DNA of 64,000 nucleotides from Sorex araneus (lineage: Eukaryota; Chordata; Mammalia; Eulipotyphla; Soricidae): assembly GCF_027595985.1 (NCBI RefSeq), contig NC_073308.1, forward strand, positions 16,026,511-16,090,510, written 5' to 3'. The number at the start of each line of letters is the position of its first letter. The first letter of the stretch is position 1. The notes under the pieces were generated by a model. The model saw only the letters and a list, made by a program, of their open reading frames with translations. It searched no databases and was not told where the DNA came from. Shown in pieces: positions 21,228-32,388 of this stretch. Made by a program: the position numbers and the translations under genes.

Positions 21228-24200
21228 CACTTGTATCACTTGTTATCCTGTTGCTCATCGATTTGCTCGAGTGGGTGCCAGTAACGTCTCCATTCATCCC
21301 TGTCATGTGCTAGGGTAGCCCAGTGGTGTCTGTCTGCTCGCTCCAAGAACACGAAGAGCATCAAACCATTTGTTCAGGGTCTTGACGAAGAAGTGTGACG
21401 ACCTTGTTGGTGGTGGCCAGGCATTCTTTCGACATCCTGTGGAACCCAGTCGGTAACTAGTCCAGTGGTTGTCTCCAAATTGCATTACATGTTCGGTCCA
21501 TCTGATTTTCGACACCTTGGCAAATGAGACAGCGTCCCTGATTCTCTGATTGTCGACGGAGGTTGGAACTCTGGATTCCTTCTTTCACTTGAGAGAAACA
21601 TGATATTCTAAGCATAGCTCTTCCAATTCCTCTTTGGGATACCTAAATAGCGTTCTTATCCTGTTTTAATAGGATCCAGGTCTCTGAGGCATATGTTACT
21701 GCAGGAAGAACAGTGGAGTCAAAAAGATGGGCCTGGAGCTGGAGGTTTTTTCTCCTTAACAACTTCTTTGATGCTTTTGAAGGCGTTCTAGCAGCTCTCT
21801 TCCTCTTGCGTAGCTTAGGTGCCAGGTCTTTTGTCATGTTGAGTTCTAGACCTAGGTGAACGTAACTGCTGCCTTTGGAGATGTTTGTTCTGTTGAGAGC
21901 AAAAGGAATGTCAGGAATTAGTCTTTCTCAGGAACATTGTCTTCATGAGATTCAGCTGCAGTCCGACCTTTCCACACTCATGGTCGAAGTTGGCCAGCAT
22001 TTATGCCGCTTGGCTAATGTTTGGTGTTATTAGAATGATGTCATCAGCCAGGTGGAGGTGCTGTAGTTTCCAACCATCTATCTTCACTCCCATTCCAGTC
22101 ATCACATGATGTTCTTGAGGGTGGCACTGAAGAGTTTTGGTGAAATGGTATTGCCCTTCCAAACCCCTCTCTTTATGTCGATGATCACTTCCTTGTATAA
22201 TGGTGAAATCCTGGTTGTGAATCCAACAGTTCATGGAGGATACTGATATAATGAATTTGTTTAGCCCAAGCCCTGTTTGGCTAGGGTATCTATGACCGCT
22301 TCAGCCTCAACAGAATCAAAGGCCTTCTTTATTTTTTAAAATTTATTTATTTTATTGAATCACCATGTGGAAAGTTACAAAGCTTTCAGGCTTATGTCTC
22401 AGTTATACATTGCTTGAACACCCATCCCTTCACCAGTGCACATATTCATCACCAAAAACCCCAGTATACCTCCCACACCCCACTCCCTCAACCCCCACCC
22501 CCACCTGTGTAGCTGATAAATTTCACTTCACTTTCTCTTTACCTTGATTATATTCCATATTTCAACACAAAACTCACTATTGTTGTTGGAGTTTCCCCAG
22601 AAAACAGCCCTGCTGACAGGGAAGCATTTGATAATTAGTTTTCCATTGCTGAGAATGAAGAGATATGAAGTCTCTTGGGAGTTTGGGAGTTTGGGAGTTC
22701 TGTATTTTAGTATCTTAGTAACTAAGTCCAGGGAGATCTATGTTAGAAATTGCATCATTTCCCTTCCTGAGGCAACATGGGGCTATGGCTTAGTTCACAG
22801 TTCACATAGAGACATTTCTGCAAGCGGCTGCTGGTACCAAAAGTAGTCTAGCTGGCCTCCGGATCATGGTCGATCAGCAGCAGAGGGGCCACACAAACTT
22901 GTGGCCACCCGGGTCCCATCTCAGCGGAGAGCGCACCGGTATCGCCCCCATCCTAAGATCGAAAGGCCTTCTTTAAATCAATGAACATCAGACAGAGCAG
23001 CATCTTGAACTCTCGCAAAACCTCGATGAGCTTGGTCACCTTGTGGATATGGTCAATTGTGCTGAATCCTTTTTGGAACCCGGCTTGCTCGCATGATTGT
23101 CCTTCATCTAGTGTTTTGCCAATCCTATTCAGGATGATTCAAGTGAATAACTTGTAGATGACATGGGCAATAGTTGCTGATGTCGTGGATGTCTCCCTTC
23201 TTGTACAACAGGATGGTCCTGCTGGTTTTCCGTTGGGATGGAAACTTGCATTCAGACAGGTAGTGTGTGAAGAGCCGAGCCAGTGTATTGACGAGTACTG
23301 GTGGCAGATTATTCAGGTGTTCAGGTCTGACCTATCTGGACCAGGTGCTGTATGCTTCTTTATCAATGAAATGGCATGTCAGATTTTGGAAGGGAGAATG
23401 CTGGGAACAACCTATCCATCCTGCAGAATTTGGTATGTGGGCAGGTGGACGTGGCTATTGAAGAGATCTGAATAGAACTCATGCATAACTTTTTCCATTG
23501 CCCTTCTGGAAGATGTGATAGATACATCAGGATGTCGGAGGGCAGTCATCTTGGTCTTACAGTTGTTGAAGGACAGGCAGGCGTTGCAAATACTTTTCCC
23601 GGCTTCTGCTGCATCAGCCAACACTGCTGCTCTTCTCTCTTTGAGGTCTTCCTTTATCACTTCTCTGCACAGCTTTGCAAGCTCAAACATTAGCTTGTGA
23701 TTGCCTGAGGCTCATGCCAGACCACGTTGGCCAATGAGCTCGAGAGTTTCCGAAGACAGGCATCTTTTTGTGACTTTCTTCCTTTTGGCATTCCTCACAC
23801 AATCATGGAGGTGCTGAACCAGTTGATCATATTCCTTGTCAACGTTGTCAATGACAGCATCTTCCAATATTGCTGCAATAGTGCCAAAGAGCTCCCAGTT
23901 GGTGGTCATTCTGGGAGTTCTCTTAAACTTTGCAGCCCTTTCTCCCCACTTTGTGAAGTAGAATTTCGCATGAAAGAGACAGTGATCTGATCCCGTTTGG
24001 AATTTTGTGACAACAGCGACATAGGTCAGGCATTGGGACATAGGACAGGTCAATTGAATATGATATGGTCAATTTTATTGTGGAACTGTCCACTGGGAGA
24101 CACCTATGTCCAATGTTTAGATTTGGCTTCTAGAACTGTGAGTTACAATGGATGGTCTTGGTCAACATGATAAACTCAGAGAGTCTCTCACCCTGTTCGT

Positions 24201-25100
24201 TCCATTCTAGGCCATGGGTCCCGATGTGGAGTTCTTCAGGTGACCTTCTTGGTCTTATCTTGGTGTTAAGATCACCAATAATGACCTTTTAGAAGGTGTG
24301 GTCTTCTTTATAGAACTTCTCCAGTTCCATGTAGAACTTCTCAATTTCTTCATTGTCATAGTCGGATGTGGGTGCATAGACGACGAAGATAGAAACTGCT
24401 GGCAATGAGTCACATCTATTCAAACATAAGCATCTGATTTGTGTTGTTAGACATTCGAATAAATCAATGTTCATGGCCAACTTTGTGTTGACAAGGACAT
24501 TGATACCACTGACGCTCTACTATCACATGTTCCGAGGAACAGTTCTTCTCCAGTGTTGAAAATGGCATGATGTGATCAATACCTTCTTGTCTCAGTCAAT
24601 CCAATGATGTAATTGTTCTTCTGTGCTTGCACCATCAGGTCTTCGATGGGTGCTTCTGATGCCAGCATACGTGCATTAAAAGTGCAGAGAGCCATTTTAG
24701 TCCTTCTTTGTTTTGGCAGCCTAGTTCGACCCTGAGATTGTAGCAGCCTCTCCTTGCTCCTCTTTCTCAATGCTGCTGTACAGGGGACTCTTCCAGGGTC
24801 AGGAGATTGAGGCCCATTTTTTGTTAGTGTTTTTGGCATATTGAATAGTTTGCCAGAGTAACTTGCCAGGCTCTGCCATATGTGTGACATGTTGTAACAA
24901 ACTGCACACTGATAAACATGCCACACACCTTGTGCATGGACGTGCTGTTTCACGTATAGAAAGTACTGGCCAGATTGACACAGTCAATGCAGGAGTTCAG
25001 CCTTGCACCTGCCTGCATCTCTGGGAAGTGCCTGTTGGTCCACTCTTCGCGGGCTAACGCCTTTACCACCTCCTCAAAGAGGCGTGAACTATCGAGGAGG
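21228..25100 (-). mobile_element. RTE-clade LINE, full-length-looking, decayed
   Basis: Bounded by 11-bp TSDs AATGCAAATAT at 21217-21227 and 25101-25111. On the minus strand an AP endonuclease begins near 24690 (ALCTFNARMLASEAP, IIGLTETRRY). Endonuclease pieces VVYAPTSDYD (about 24390) and GSDHCLFHAKF (about 24000) follow. The reverse transcriptase active-site region LHLADDIILITPNIS (ADD box) is near 22050. C-terminal LPAVTYASETW (about 21700) and KIRWTEHVM (about 21500) follow. The 3' end is a tandem GTGATACAAGTGATA-like repeat, typical of RTE rather than a poly(A). Many stops and frameshifts break the frame, so it cannot be active. Without the nested insert (22332-22961 plus one TSD copy) it is about 3.2 kb, the usual size for BovB/RTE elements. 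Confidence 0.93.
22332..22961 (-). mobile_element. L1-tailed composite retroelement, copy A, nested in RTE
   Basis: Flanked by 14-bp TSDs AAAGGCCTTCTTTA at 22318-22331 and 22962-22975. The left end is its A tail (T-rich on plus), then CACCATGTGGAAAGTTACAA, CCATCCCTTCACCAGTGC and a C-rich block, which resemble the complement of the local L1 3'UTR. The right end on the minus strand begins with a GC-rich head (GATGGGGGCGATACCGGTGC, GGGACCCGGGTGGCCAC) unlike L1. No open frame of note. Shares its middle with the copies at 29998 and 31913. Confidence 0.85.
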
Positions 25101-25111
25101 AATGCAAATAT

Positions 25112-25340
25112 AAATTGTAAAAATATTGAAACTGCTCATGTGGTGTTACTTACAACACTGTGAGTAATAAGTTGTGTTTGATGGAAAATCTGGCTTCCCA
25201 ATGGTGCCAGATTACTCAAGCAAGTTGTTTCTTTTTAGGCACTGTTGGATTGCAGACCCTTAATTTTCAGAATGTGAGCACTTTGCTTATTAGTGCTTAG
25301 ACAACAAAGAGCATCAAAATGATCACAGAAGGTGTAAACA
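25112..25340. other. unassigned unique sequence
   Basis: Nothing recognised. Confidence 0.4.
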
Positions 25341-25473
25341 CTTCCTTCCTTCCTTCCTTCCTTCCTTCCTTCCTTCCTTCCTTCCTTCCTTCCTTCCTTC
25401 CTTCCTTCCTTCCTTCCTTCCTTCCTTCCTTCCTCTCTTTTCTCCCTTCCTCCCTCCCTCCCTCCCTTTTCTT
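25341..25473. repeat. (CCTT)n polypyrimidine microsatellite
   Basis: Uninterrupted pyrimidine tract, mainly CTTC units then CCCT units, abutting the tail end of the reverse SINE that follows. Same origin as the tract at 2837. Confidence 0.97.
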
Positions 25474-25628
25474 GTTGTTTTGTATCATACCTGGTGGTGC
25501 TCAGGGCTTGCTCCAGGTTATTCTGGATGGGCTCTGGGGACCATATAGGGTTCCAGGGATGAAAGCTGGGTAGGCCAGATGGAAGAAAAAATCTCCTAAC
25601 CCGCTACACAGTACACTACCTCTCCAAC
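25474..25628 (-). mobile_element. diverged SINE
   Basis: TATCATACCTGGTGGTGCTC, GGGGACCATATAGGGTTCC, decayed B box GGATGAAAGCTGGG, ending ACCTCTCCAACC. Confidence 0.8.
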
Positions 25629-25803
25629 CAGTCAGAATTTCTCATTTCTGGAAACTTCCATCAACTTCTTTACAGCCTGCTGGATGTGAGCTGGAAAGAC
25701 TGCAAAGGTTGTCTTTACTAAACACTTAAAAAAACTTGCCTAGCCTCCCTCTTGTCTAGCTGCTGATTCTGATCTACATTTTGTAGTGAGATAAGAATCT
25801 CCA

Positions 25804-25984
25804 GGGCTGGAGTGATAGCACAGCGGGTAGGGCCTTTGCCTTGCATGCCGTCAACCCAGGTTCGATTCCCAGCATCCCATGTGGTCTCCTGAGCACCGCC
25901 AAAGGTGATTCCTGAGTGTAAAGCCAGGAGTAACCCCTGTGCATCGCCGGGTGTGACCCAAAAAGCAAAAAAAAAAAAAAAAAA
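25804..25984 (+). mobile_element. young Sorex-type SINE with TSD
   Basis: Head GGGCTGGAGTGATAGCACAG with A box, B box GGTTCGATTCC, core and GTGTGACCCAAAAAGC, then an A tail of about 20. TSD AAGAATCTCCA at 25793-25803 and 25985-25995. Confidence 0.96.
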
Positions 25985-26291
25985 AAGAATCTCCATATCT
26001 CCATTTGTAACTATTTAAGGAAAAACTGCTGCCTGCATAGATGATCATACTTGGCCACAAAATGAAAGTCATAGGGCTTTAAAAAATATATATATTAAAC
26101 ACATAGATTTTAGTGGCATTTTAAGGACAGTTCCTCTCCCCTTTTCCTCCTCTACAAACCCAGATGTTCACAGGGCCACATATTATCACACTTGATGTCA
26201 AAGCAATTTCAATCAGGTTCCCTGGTCCCCTGTGACTCGTCTACCCTCACTCCATTTTGCAACCATCTAAGTAACTAGTATACTTTCATTG

Positions 26292-26442
26292 AGGGGGGAT
26301 GGGGTGGGTATTTGACCATACCTGGCTGTGCTCAGGGCTCACTCCTGGCAGTGTCTGAGGGAACCCTGTGATACTGAGAATTAAGCTGGGGTTGGCCACA
26401 TGCAAGGCAAGCACCTGAATGCCTGTGTTATCATTCTGGCCA
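26292..26442 (-). mobile_element. diverged SINE
   Basis: Reverse copy: CCTGGCTGTGCTCAGGGC, GGAACCCTGTGATACTG, GCCACATGCAAGGCAAGC, ending TTATCATTCTGGCC. Confidence 0.8.
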
Positions 26443-27529
26443 AGACTAATGTACTTTTAAAAATGTGATTTATTTATAAGAAACATGATAATCCAGATGC
26501 AGTAACCTAGATTTATCAAGCTCTTGGAAACCTTAATTTTGGAATATGATAGGCATATGTGAAGGAAAAGATGACAAGATGTGTTCAGGACCTACACCAG
26601 AGGCATCAGAAAAGAGAGTGAGTAACCTGGGGAGGGAAGGCTGTGTCTTCAGACATGCTCTTCCTGGCAACCACCTCTGATCCTGTCCTCAGGTACACTC
26701 TCCATGGCGGCCACATCTGACCGTCTTCTCAGGTGATCTCTCCATGGAGGCCTGCCTGGTGTCTGCTCACTTCATCTCAAGTGTCTTCTCACCTTGAGTT
26801 TGTGTCCACTAGCAAACGGTGGATCTGAATCCCCACTCAGCAGAGGGCTCACTCAGAGTCTAAAAGAATGGGCATGCGAGATGCCATCTTATTCCTCACA
26901 CAGATGCTCCCCATCACCTCTCCTCTCCCCGGGTGTCTGTGCTGCCCCTCACCCCTCAGAGATGGGCCCCCGCTCTGAGAGTCAGGTGCTGAATCAGGTC
27001 TAGTCAAGAATGGAGTGGGGAGAGCCAACCACAGGGCCCCTGGGGGCACTTCCGGTGTTCTCCTGCCTCTCTCACTCGGAGCGGGTCGGTGGCTTGTGCA
27101 GGCTCCTGCACAGAGCTGCGGCAGTGTCCTTTCACTCCTTCCTCCCATGAGGGAGAGAGCAGAGAGGGTGCCTCAGACCCCGCCACGGGAGCAGGGACAG
27201 AGGGCAGCGTGGGACAGTGAGTTGAGACTGTTCCTCCTTCCCTGGCCTGGTGCAGAAAATGGACACTGCCCCTCAGGACCCTGGAGCTTGTTTGGAAAAA
27301 CGTGGGGGGCCCTCCTGGGAGAACAGGAATAAAGTGCCCAACTGGGCTTTCTGGGCTGCAGACGCACCTTGGGACTTCCACTTCCGATAGTTCCCTGGAT
27401 CCAAGGGGTGAGTTTTTGAGACACTTTGATTTTCATCAGTGTTCTTTTGTATGCCGGCTTGCCTGCCATGATGTGTATGTAATTCTGACAGTGTTCTTAA
27501 TGACACACTAACAGATTGGAAAACACACT
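26443..27529. other. unassigned unique sequence, GC-richer
   Basis: Moderately GC-rich from about 26930 to 27300 with overlapping frames on both strands (up to 125 codons). No domain, splice-supported exon or CpG island recognised. CCATGGCGGCC near 26703 is a YY1-like core. Confidence 0.35.
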
Positions 27530-28530
27530 GCTGGCATGGACGTGTTTTTTATATTTTTAAAACAATGTCCTTCATGTAACAGTAGTTAAGCGTGGCAGAA
27601 GGACATCATTAGAGCCATGGTTAAACTGTAATTTACACCATTAGAAAGGCAGGAGCAATTTTTATTGCCTGGCAATTTTCTTGCTGAAATATTTGGACCA
27701 TATGGCTCAATTTGTGTAATAACCTTAATTCCCGCACCCTTCAGGTCTGCCTCGTCTCCTACGGAATGGTAAAATGCGGTTTAGCAGAAAAGGCAACTGT
27801 CTATACTTAGAGAGTTGAGATTAATAACATGTCACGTCCCGTTTTTGGTGAAGGAATTCGAGCAGCAGCCAGATGGTATCTCTACAAATAACTGTCAGGG
27901 GTCTTGATCTAATCAATACAATGTATTAATACATCTCCCTTTGCTGTTTCTCCAGAGGCTGGTGCACAACATCTGGAAAGGGGGGGGTGCTGCCAAGTTG
28001 AAAGCCGATTCTTTTCAAAATCAAACTGAGCCCAATTAATTTCTCATGTATCCTTGATAACTGTTTCATAATGAGCTATGCGTCTTGACGGGTTTGGGGT
28101 TGGCAGTGCCGCCTGCCCCTGCTTCCTATCCCTATTCAGTCCACTTATAGAAACCAACCCATTAATCAAGCTATCTGGCATAAAAACTGAATCTCAGCTC
28201 AGCAAGAGATCAATAACCATCCACAAAAAACACAGAACCAGCCACTAATGGGCACAGGTATCCAGCCATGACACTGGTAATTGCTTTAGCAAAAATAAAA
28301 CTCTGTATCGTAATCACCCAATAGGAACTTCCACGATCAAATTCATTACTTGTGTCTTGTCAAAAAGTAACATTTACATCCGTTAAAAGCACACTCTCAT
28401 TTTACTATCTAGACACGGCCATGATCATTCAGAGGTAGACCAGGCATCTTTCTGGAGGGACTCAAACTCTGATTTTGTCGTGTGACTATTTAATCATTGA
28501 AGGATCACATAAAATGTTTAAGAATGAGTT
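27530..28530. other. candidate conserved non-coding block
   Basis: About 1 kb free of recognised repeats, with homeodomain-like cores (CCCAATTAATTTCTC near 28031, AATCAATACAATGTATTAATA near 27910) and even AT-rich texture. This is what deeply conserved enhancers often look like, but no comparison was made. Confidence 0.3.
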
Positions 28531-28738
28531 ATTAGGCATCTTTTGAGTTCAGAGTACCTGAGGGGCTCCTTATTACAATCTCAAGCCCAGCTGGATAGGC
28601 TGGGGAGCTCCTATCACACTGGTCACATTGCCTGCCCTTTGACGGGTTTAATGGCAGGATTTACAGTTCAAATCATAAATTCTCCTCCCCCTCCTGAAAG
28701 GTTTTCTCTCAGACACTTACTGTTGGGCCCAAATCAAA

Positions 28739-28796
28739 CCTATCACTTGACTTCTCTTGAGCGGGTCTCTCCTATCACTTGACTTCTCTTGAGCGG
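28739..28796. repeat. 32-bp tandem duplication
   Basis: CCTATCACTTGACTTCTCTT followed by GAGCGG begins at 28739 and again at 28771, nearly identical, implying a recent slip. Confidence 0.9.
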
Positions 28797-28957
28797 ATCT
28801 GTTCCCTCTGCTTCCTGCCTGGGAGGCTGGACAATGCTGTTGAGGGAAGGAGTTCAGAGAGAAGGTAGGCTAGAGGACCTGGGAGTAGATTGGTCAAAGT
28901 CCACAGGTGTCCTCAGACCACAGGGAGAAACCAGTTTATCCTGAGGGCAGAGCCTCA

Positions 28958-28969
28958 AAGATGGCTGCC
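28958..28969 (+). promoter_or_regulatory. possible YY1 site
   Basis: AAGATGGCTGCC matches the YY1 core (AANATGGCNGC). A similar site in opposite orientation is at 31252-31262. Motif match only. Confidence 0.3.
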
Positions 28970-29376
28970 ATTAGATTGCAGGTAGCACTCAAGAGTGCCA
29001 CTTCACCCTCCAGGTCAGGACCCCTATGGAGCATGTGGCTGATCATGCAGCTATTTGTGTTTTCTTTTGCTTCCTCATTTCTTACATTTAGTCACCTGGC
29101 CACACAGCAGCATACAAGAAGCACCTTCCGACTACAAAAGTCACAGGGTCACAGGGAAAACAGCAGCCAATAAAACACAAGAGGATATGAGAGCAGAAAT
29201 GAGAAAACTACAAGAAAAAAATGGCCAACACTCATTGGCTGGTCATCAGTTCCAATGGGGCCAGTTGGATGGAAAGGTCTGAGGATCCCCCCAGGAACTC
29301 GGAGGTAGGATCCATTCCTCATGAGGCACTTAATTACATCTATGGTTAGTGGCTCTGGTGGCCTGAGTGTGGATCT

Positions 29377-29401
29377 GGGGGCGGGGGAGGGGGCGGCGGG
29401 G
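29377..29401 (+). other. G-quadruplex-capable run
   Basis: GGGGG-C-GGGGG-A-GGGGG-C-GG-C-GGG: several G runs with one-base loops, in otherwise ordinary sequence. Confidence 0.7.
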
Positions 29402-29997
29402 ATATTAATCATGCTCCTCCTAGGTTCTTTGAAGTTTCTGTAAATCTCCATGTCTGTGCATGAAGTGCATTGCAAAATCTGCGGTAATTTATCTCTTTGC
29501 TTAGTTACTTCAAGAATATCACTGAGTCCCAAAGAAGAGGCATCATTTCTTCTTTCTCTGAGTCTTTTGTAGCTCCCAAGGCACAATTTATTCACAAGAA
29601 AATTATGGGGAATGAGTGATTCATGGAAATGTTTCATAATATTTCTTGGTCTTCATGACCACATCATATTTTATGTACCTTGGTGATCGGTAGCAAATAA
29701 CTTGAGTTTTCACTAAGCATGATCCTTCAGAGAAGCAGTAGGTGGGACTTTCAGCTTTCCTAAGCTTGCCCATGTCCAGCATCAAAAACAGCAAACACCC
29801 CCAAAAAAACCTCAAATAAAATTTTAGGATATCAAGCAGGGTTGTAAACTACCAAATTTAAAAGCTAACCACTGATTTCCACAACTACAGAAAAACAGAA
29901 AATCAAACCTCTAGAGTTTCTTCCCATTACATGCCACCATGGTCAAACTGTTTCATTTGTTCCAACGTAAACTCTGCCATCAAGACCAAAGGTTCTC

Positions 29998-30546
29998 GAG
30001 GCATTCTGGTGAGCAACGCGGCCCGGACAATGCTCCGGACCCGAATCGGGGCCAGCAACACCGGGGGGCCGGAAGGAGGAGGTGCCGCCACCACACCTTC
30101 TCCAGATGGAACCCTGGCGCCACTGAGCAGCAACTAACACGGCTCCAGGATTCGGGACTGGGACAGACTGGGACAGTGCAGCTAACGCGGCCGCGCGACC
30201 TTTTCTAACACCTGAAAACATACAATATTTGAATGGAAAACTAATTATCAAATGCCTCCTTATTAGGGTTATCTTGTTTGGGGATATAACTTCCACAACA
30301 ATAGTGAGTTTTGTGTTGAAATATGGAACGTAATCAAGGTGAAGAGAAAATAAAGTGAGGTTCATCAGTTATACAGTTGGGGTGGAGGGCGGGGGGTATA
30401 CCGGGGATTTTGGTGGTGGAATATGGGCACTGGTGAAGGGATGGTGTTTGAATACGGTGTAAATGAGACATAAACCTGAGAACTCTGTAACTTTCCACAT
30501 GGTGATAAAATTAAAAAAAAATATAATAAAAGGCAAAAAAAAAAAA
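29998..30546 (+). mobile_element. L1-tailed composite retroelement, copy B, CpG-rich head
   Basis: Flanked by 16-bp TSDs AAGACCAAAGGTTCTC at 29982-29997 and 30547-30562. From 30232 onward (AATGGAAAACTAATTATC, AGTGAGTTTTGTGTTGAAAT, GGGGGGTATACCGGGG, CACTGGTGAAGGGATG, AACTTTCCACATGGTG, A tail) it matches copies A and C. The first 210 bp are different: very GC-rich with about 17 CpGs (for example GCGGCCCGG, GCGGCCGCGCG). The head is not recognised. Overlapping short frames exist, none convincing. Confidence 0.85.
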
Positions 30547-30562
30547 AAGACCAAAGGTTCTC

Positions 30563-30819
30563 ACTCTTCTGGGACCTTCCAGTTCATAGAAATAATCAAC
30601 AACACCAGCTCTGCAGCACGCACAGCCAAAGCCCTCCCACGGAGCTTTCACTTAAAAATTACAGAGATAAGAATATTCATTTACAAGCCCATCACATATG
30701 CGCTCACAGGTGGTAGGTGTGGGTCATTGCATTTGGATTAAAGGCAAATGTCTCTCTCTACATGAGAGGTCAACTGACTTGGTGGATGGCAAAAAAATCT
30801 TTCCACTGTTGGGCATAAT
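30563..30819. other. unassigned unique sequence
   Basis: Nothing recognised. Confidence 0.35.
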
Positions 30820-31420
30820 TAAAATATTTAAACAGTGGTTTTGGTAATTTAAAAATCACAGCATTGTTGTAATATTTTTCTAGGCTTCCAGAGCTCACCA
30901 TTGTTTGGCCCAATCAAATCTGGGAACACTGGAGAAGTTATCACCCATCAAGGTAATTACTTTCAAGTTGAAATAATTACTCTATCAATGTTAATGGTCT
31001 TTCAACTTCAATAAAGCACTCACCTGCCGATAATCACAGCTAACCTCTGGCTGTAATGCAATTCCCTCTCTATTTAGGCGGTTATATTACAGCCGTTACA
31101 GTGGTCACTTGTCCTGAACAGCTGCTGAATTTCACTTTGATCGGCTGTGAACCGTAAAAAAATTGGTCATCTGTGTATGATTCCCCCTCACCCATCAGCC
31201 CTTGCAGCACCATGGAGGTGATGGCGGGGCTCTTAATAGGGGGCTGGGGGGGCAGCCATCTTGTCCCAGGGAGTGGCCACTTGGCACTTGTGACCACAGC
31301 CAATCGTTCAATTAACTCTTGCCTGTCTTTGCCATGTGTAGCTTGTTGTGCCAGCTGAAGAGCAGATATTTGGAACATTTGTTTGGGACCTGTTACCATG
31401 CTGGTGACTTAGATTTATTT
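30820..31420. other. candidate conserved non-coding block
   Basis: Repeat-free block with two TAATTAC motifs 20 bp apart (30954-30960, 30974-30980), GTAATGCAATTCC, CAATCAAATC and a YY1-like site at 31252-31262. Enhancer-like texture; not tested by alignment. Confidence 0.3.
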
Positions 31421-31898
31421 TCAGATAGTTGCTCTTTTTAAAAAACAAAACAACATGAAAACAAGGCTTCATGGGAATCTTGGGTGCTTTTGTAATTCAA
31501 TAAAAGTCCAGAAAATAGCAGCGACTTGAGTGAAAGAGCAAGTGGTTTCCCCACTAATAGCACTGCATATACCAAGAGTCTGCTTTTGGGCATAGGTGCA
31601 GTAGATAGATGCCATTCTGACAATTTGTGTAATTTAGGAAGTGTGCATGTGTGCGCATGTGTCTATAGGAGCATGTGTCTATGTATATGCCAGTGTGTGT
31701 ATTCCTGTGTATGTGTTCAAAAGGGTATGTAGAAACACGGAATATCTCATGGACCTCTACAGGGACACAAAGAAAACCCCTGGGCTTTTACTCAGGTGAA
31801 TGGGAACAATCTCATGAGTAGGACCTGCTTCTTGCTCTTGCTGTATTGTCTGCCACCTTCTGGGAAACAAGCAAAGGAAGAGGCAGAGATGAGAAGGC
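31421..31898. other. unassigned sequence with TG-rich stretch
   Basis: Unique, with an imperfect TG/ATGTGT run at about 31640-31720. Confidence 0.4.
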
Positions 31899-31912
31899 AA
31901 GAAACCTGCCTT

Positions 31913-32374
31913 GATATCTCTCTGGACTTAGTTACTAAAATACTAAAATACAGAAACTCAAAACTGAGAGGCCGCTAAGTGTGGTCACTCGACCTCATAC
32001 CTCTTCATCCTCAGCAATGGAAAACAAATTATCGAATGCTTCCTTTTCAGCAGGTCTGACTTTAGGGGAGAGACTCTCCAAACAATAACAGTGAGTTTTG
32101 TTGAAATATTGTATGCAATCAAAGTGAAAGTAAAGTGAAATTTATTAGTTACACAGGTGTGGGGGGGCTTAGGGTGGGGGGGCTAGGGGCGTGGGGGGGT
32201 TAGGGGTGTGAGGGGGCGGGGTGGAACTATACTGGGATTCTTGGTGGTGGAATATGAGCACTGGTGAAGGGATGGGTATTCGAGCATTGTATAACTGAGA
32301 TTTAAACCTGAAAACTTTGTAACTTTCCACATCCCAATAAAAAATTAAATCTCAATAAAAAATTAAAAAAAAAA
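31913..32374 (+). mobile_element. L1-tailed composite retroelement, copy C, 5'-truncated
   Basis: Flanked by 14-bp TSDs AAGAAACCTGCCTT at 31899-31912 and 32375-32388. TCTGGACTTAGTTACTAAAA and AATGGAAAACAAATTATCG match copy A; AGTGAGTTTTGTTGAAATAT, CACTGGTGAAGGGATGGG and ACTTTCCACATC match A and B. It lacks the GC-rich head. The G-rich tract at 32157-32224 is much expanded relative to the other copies. Confidence 0.88.
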
Positions 32375-32388
32375 AAGAAACCTGCCTT

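Larger units (their letters stand above)
28797..29981. other. unassigned sequence
   Basis: Apart from the YY1-like and G-rich sites nothing is recognised. A minus-strand frame of 162 codons at 29149-29637 has no recognisable domain. Confidence 0.35.

Noticed and set aside
26930..27340. Possible CpG island promoter
   Set aside because: GC-rich but with few CpGs; no TATA or initiator arrangement or first exon seen.
32161..32222. Interstitial telomere repeat
   Set aside because: TTAGGG-like words are irregular and lie inside the G-rich part of a retroelement tail.
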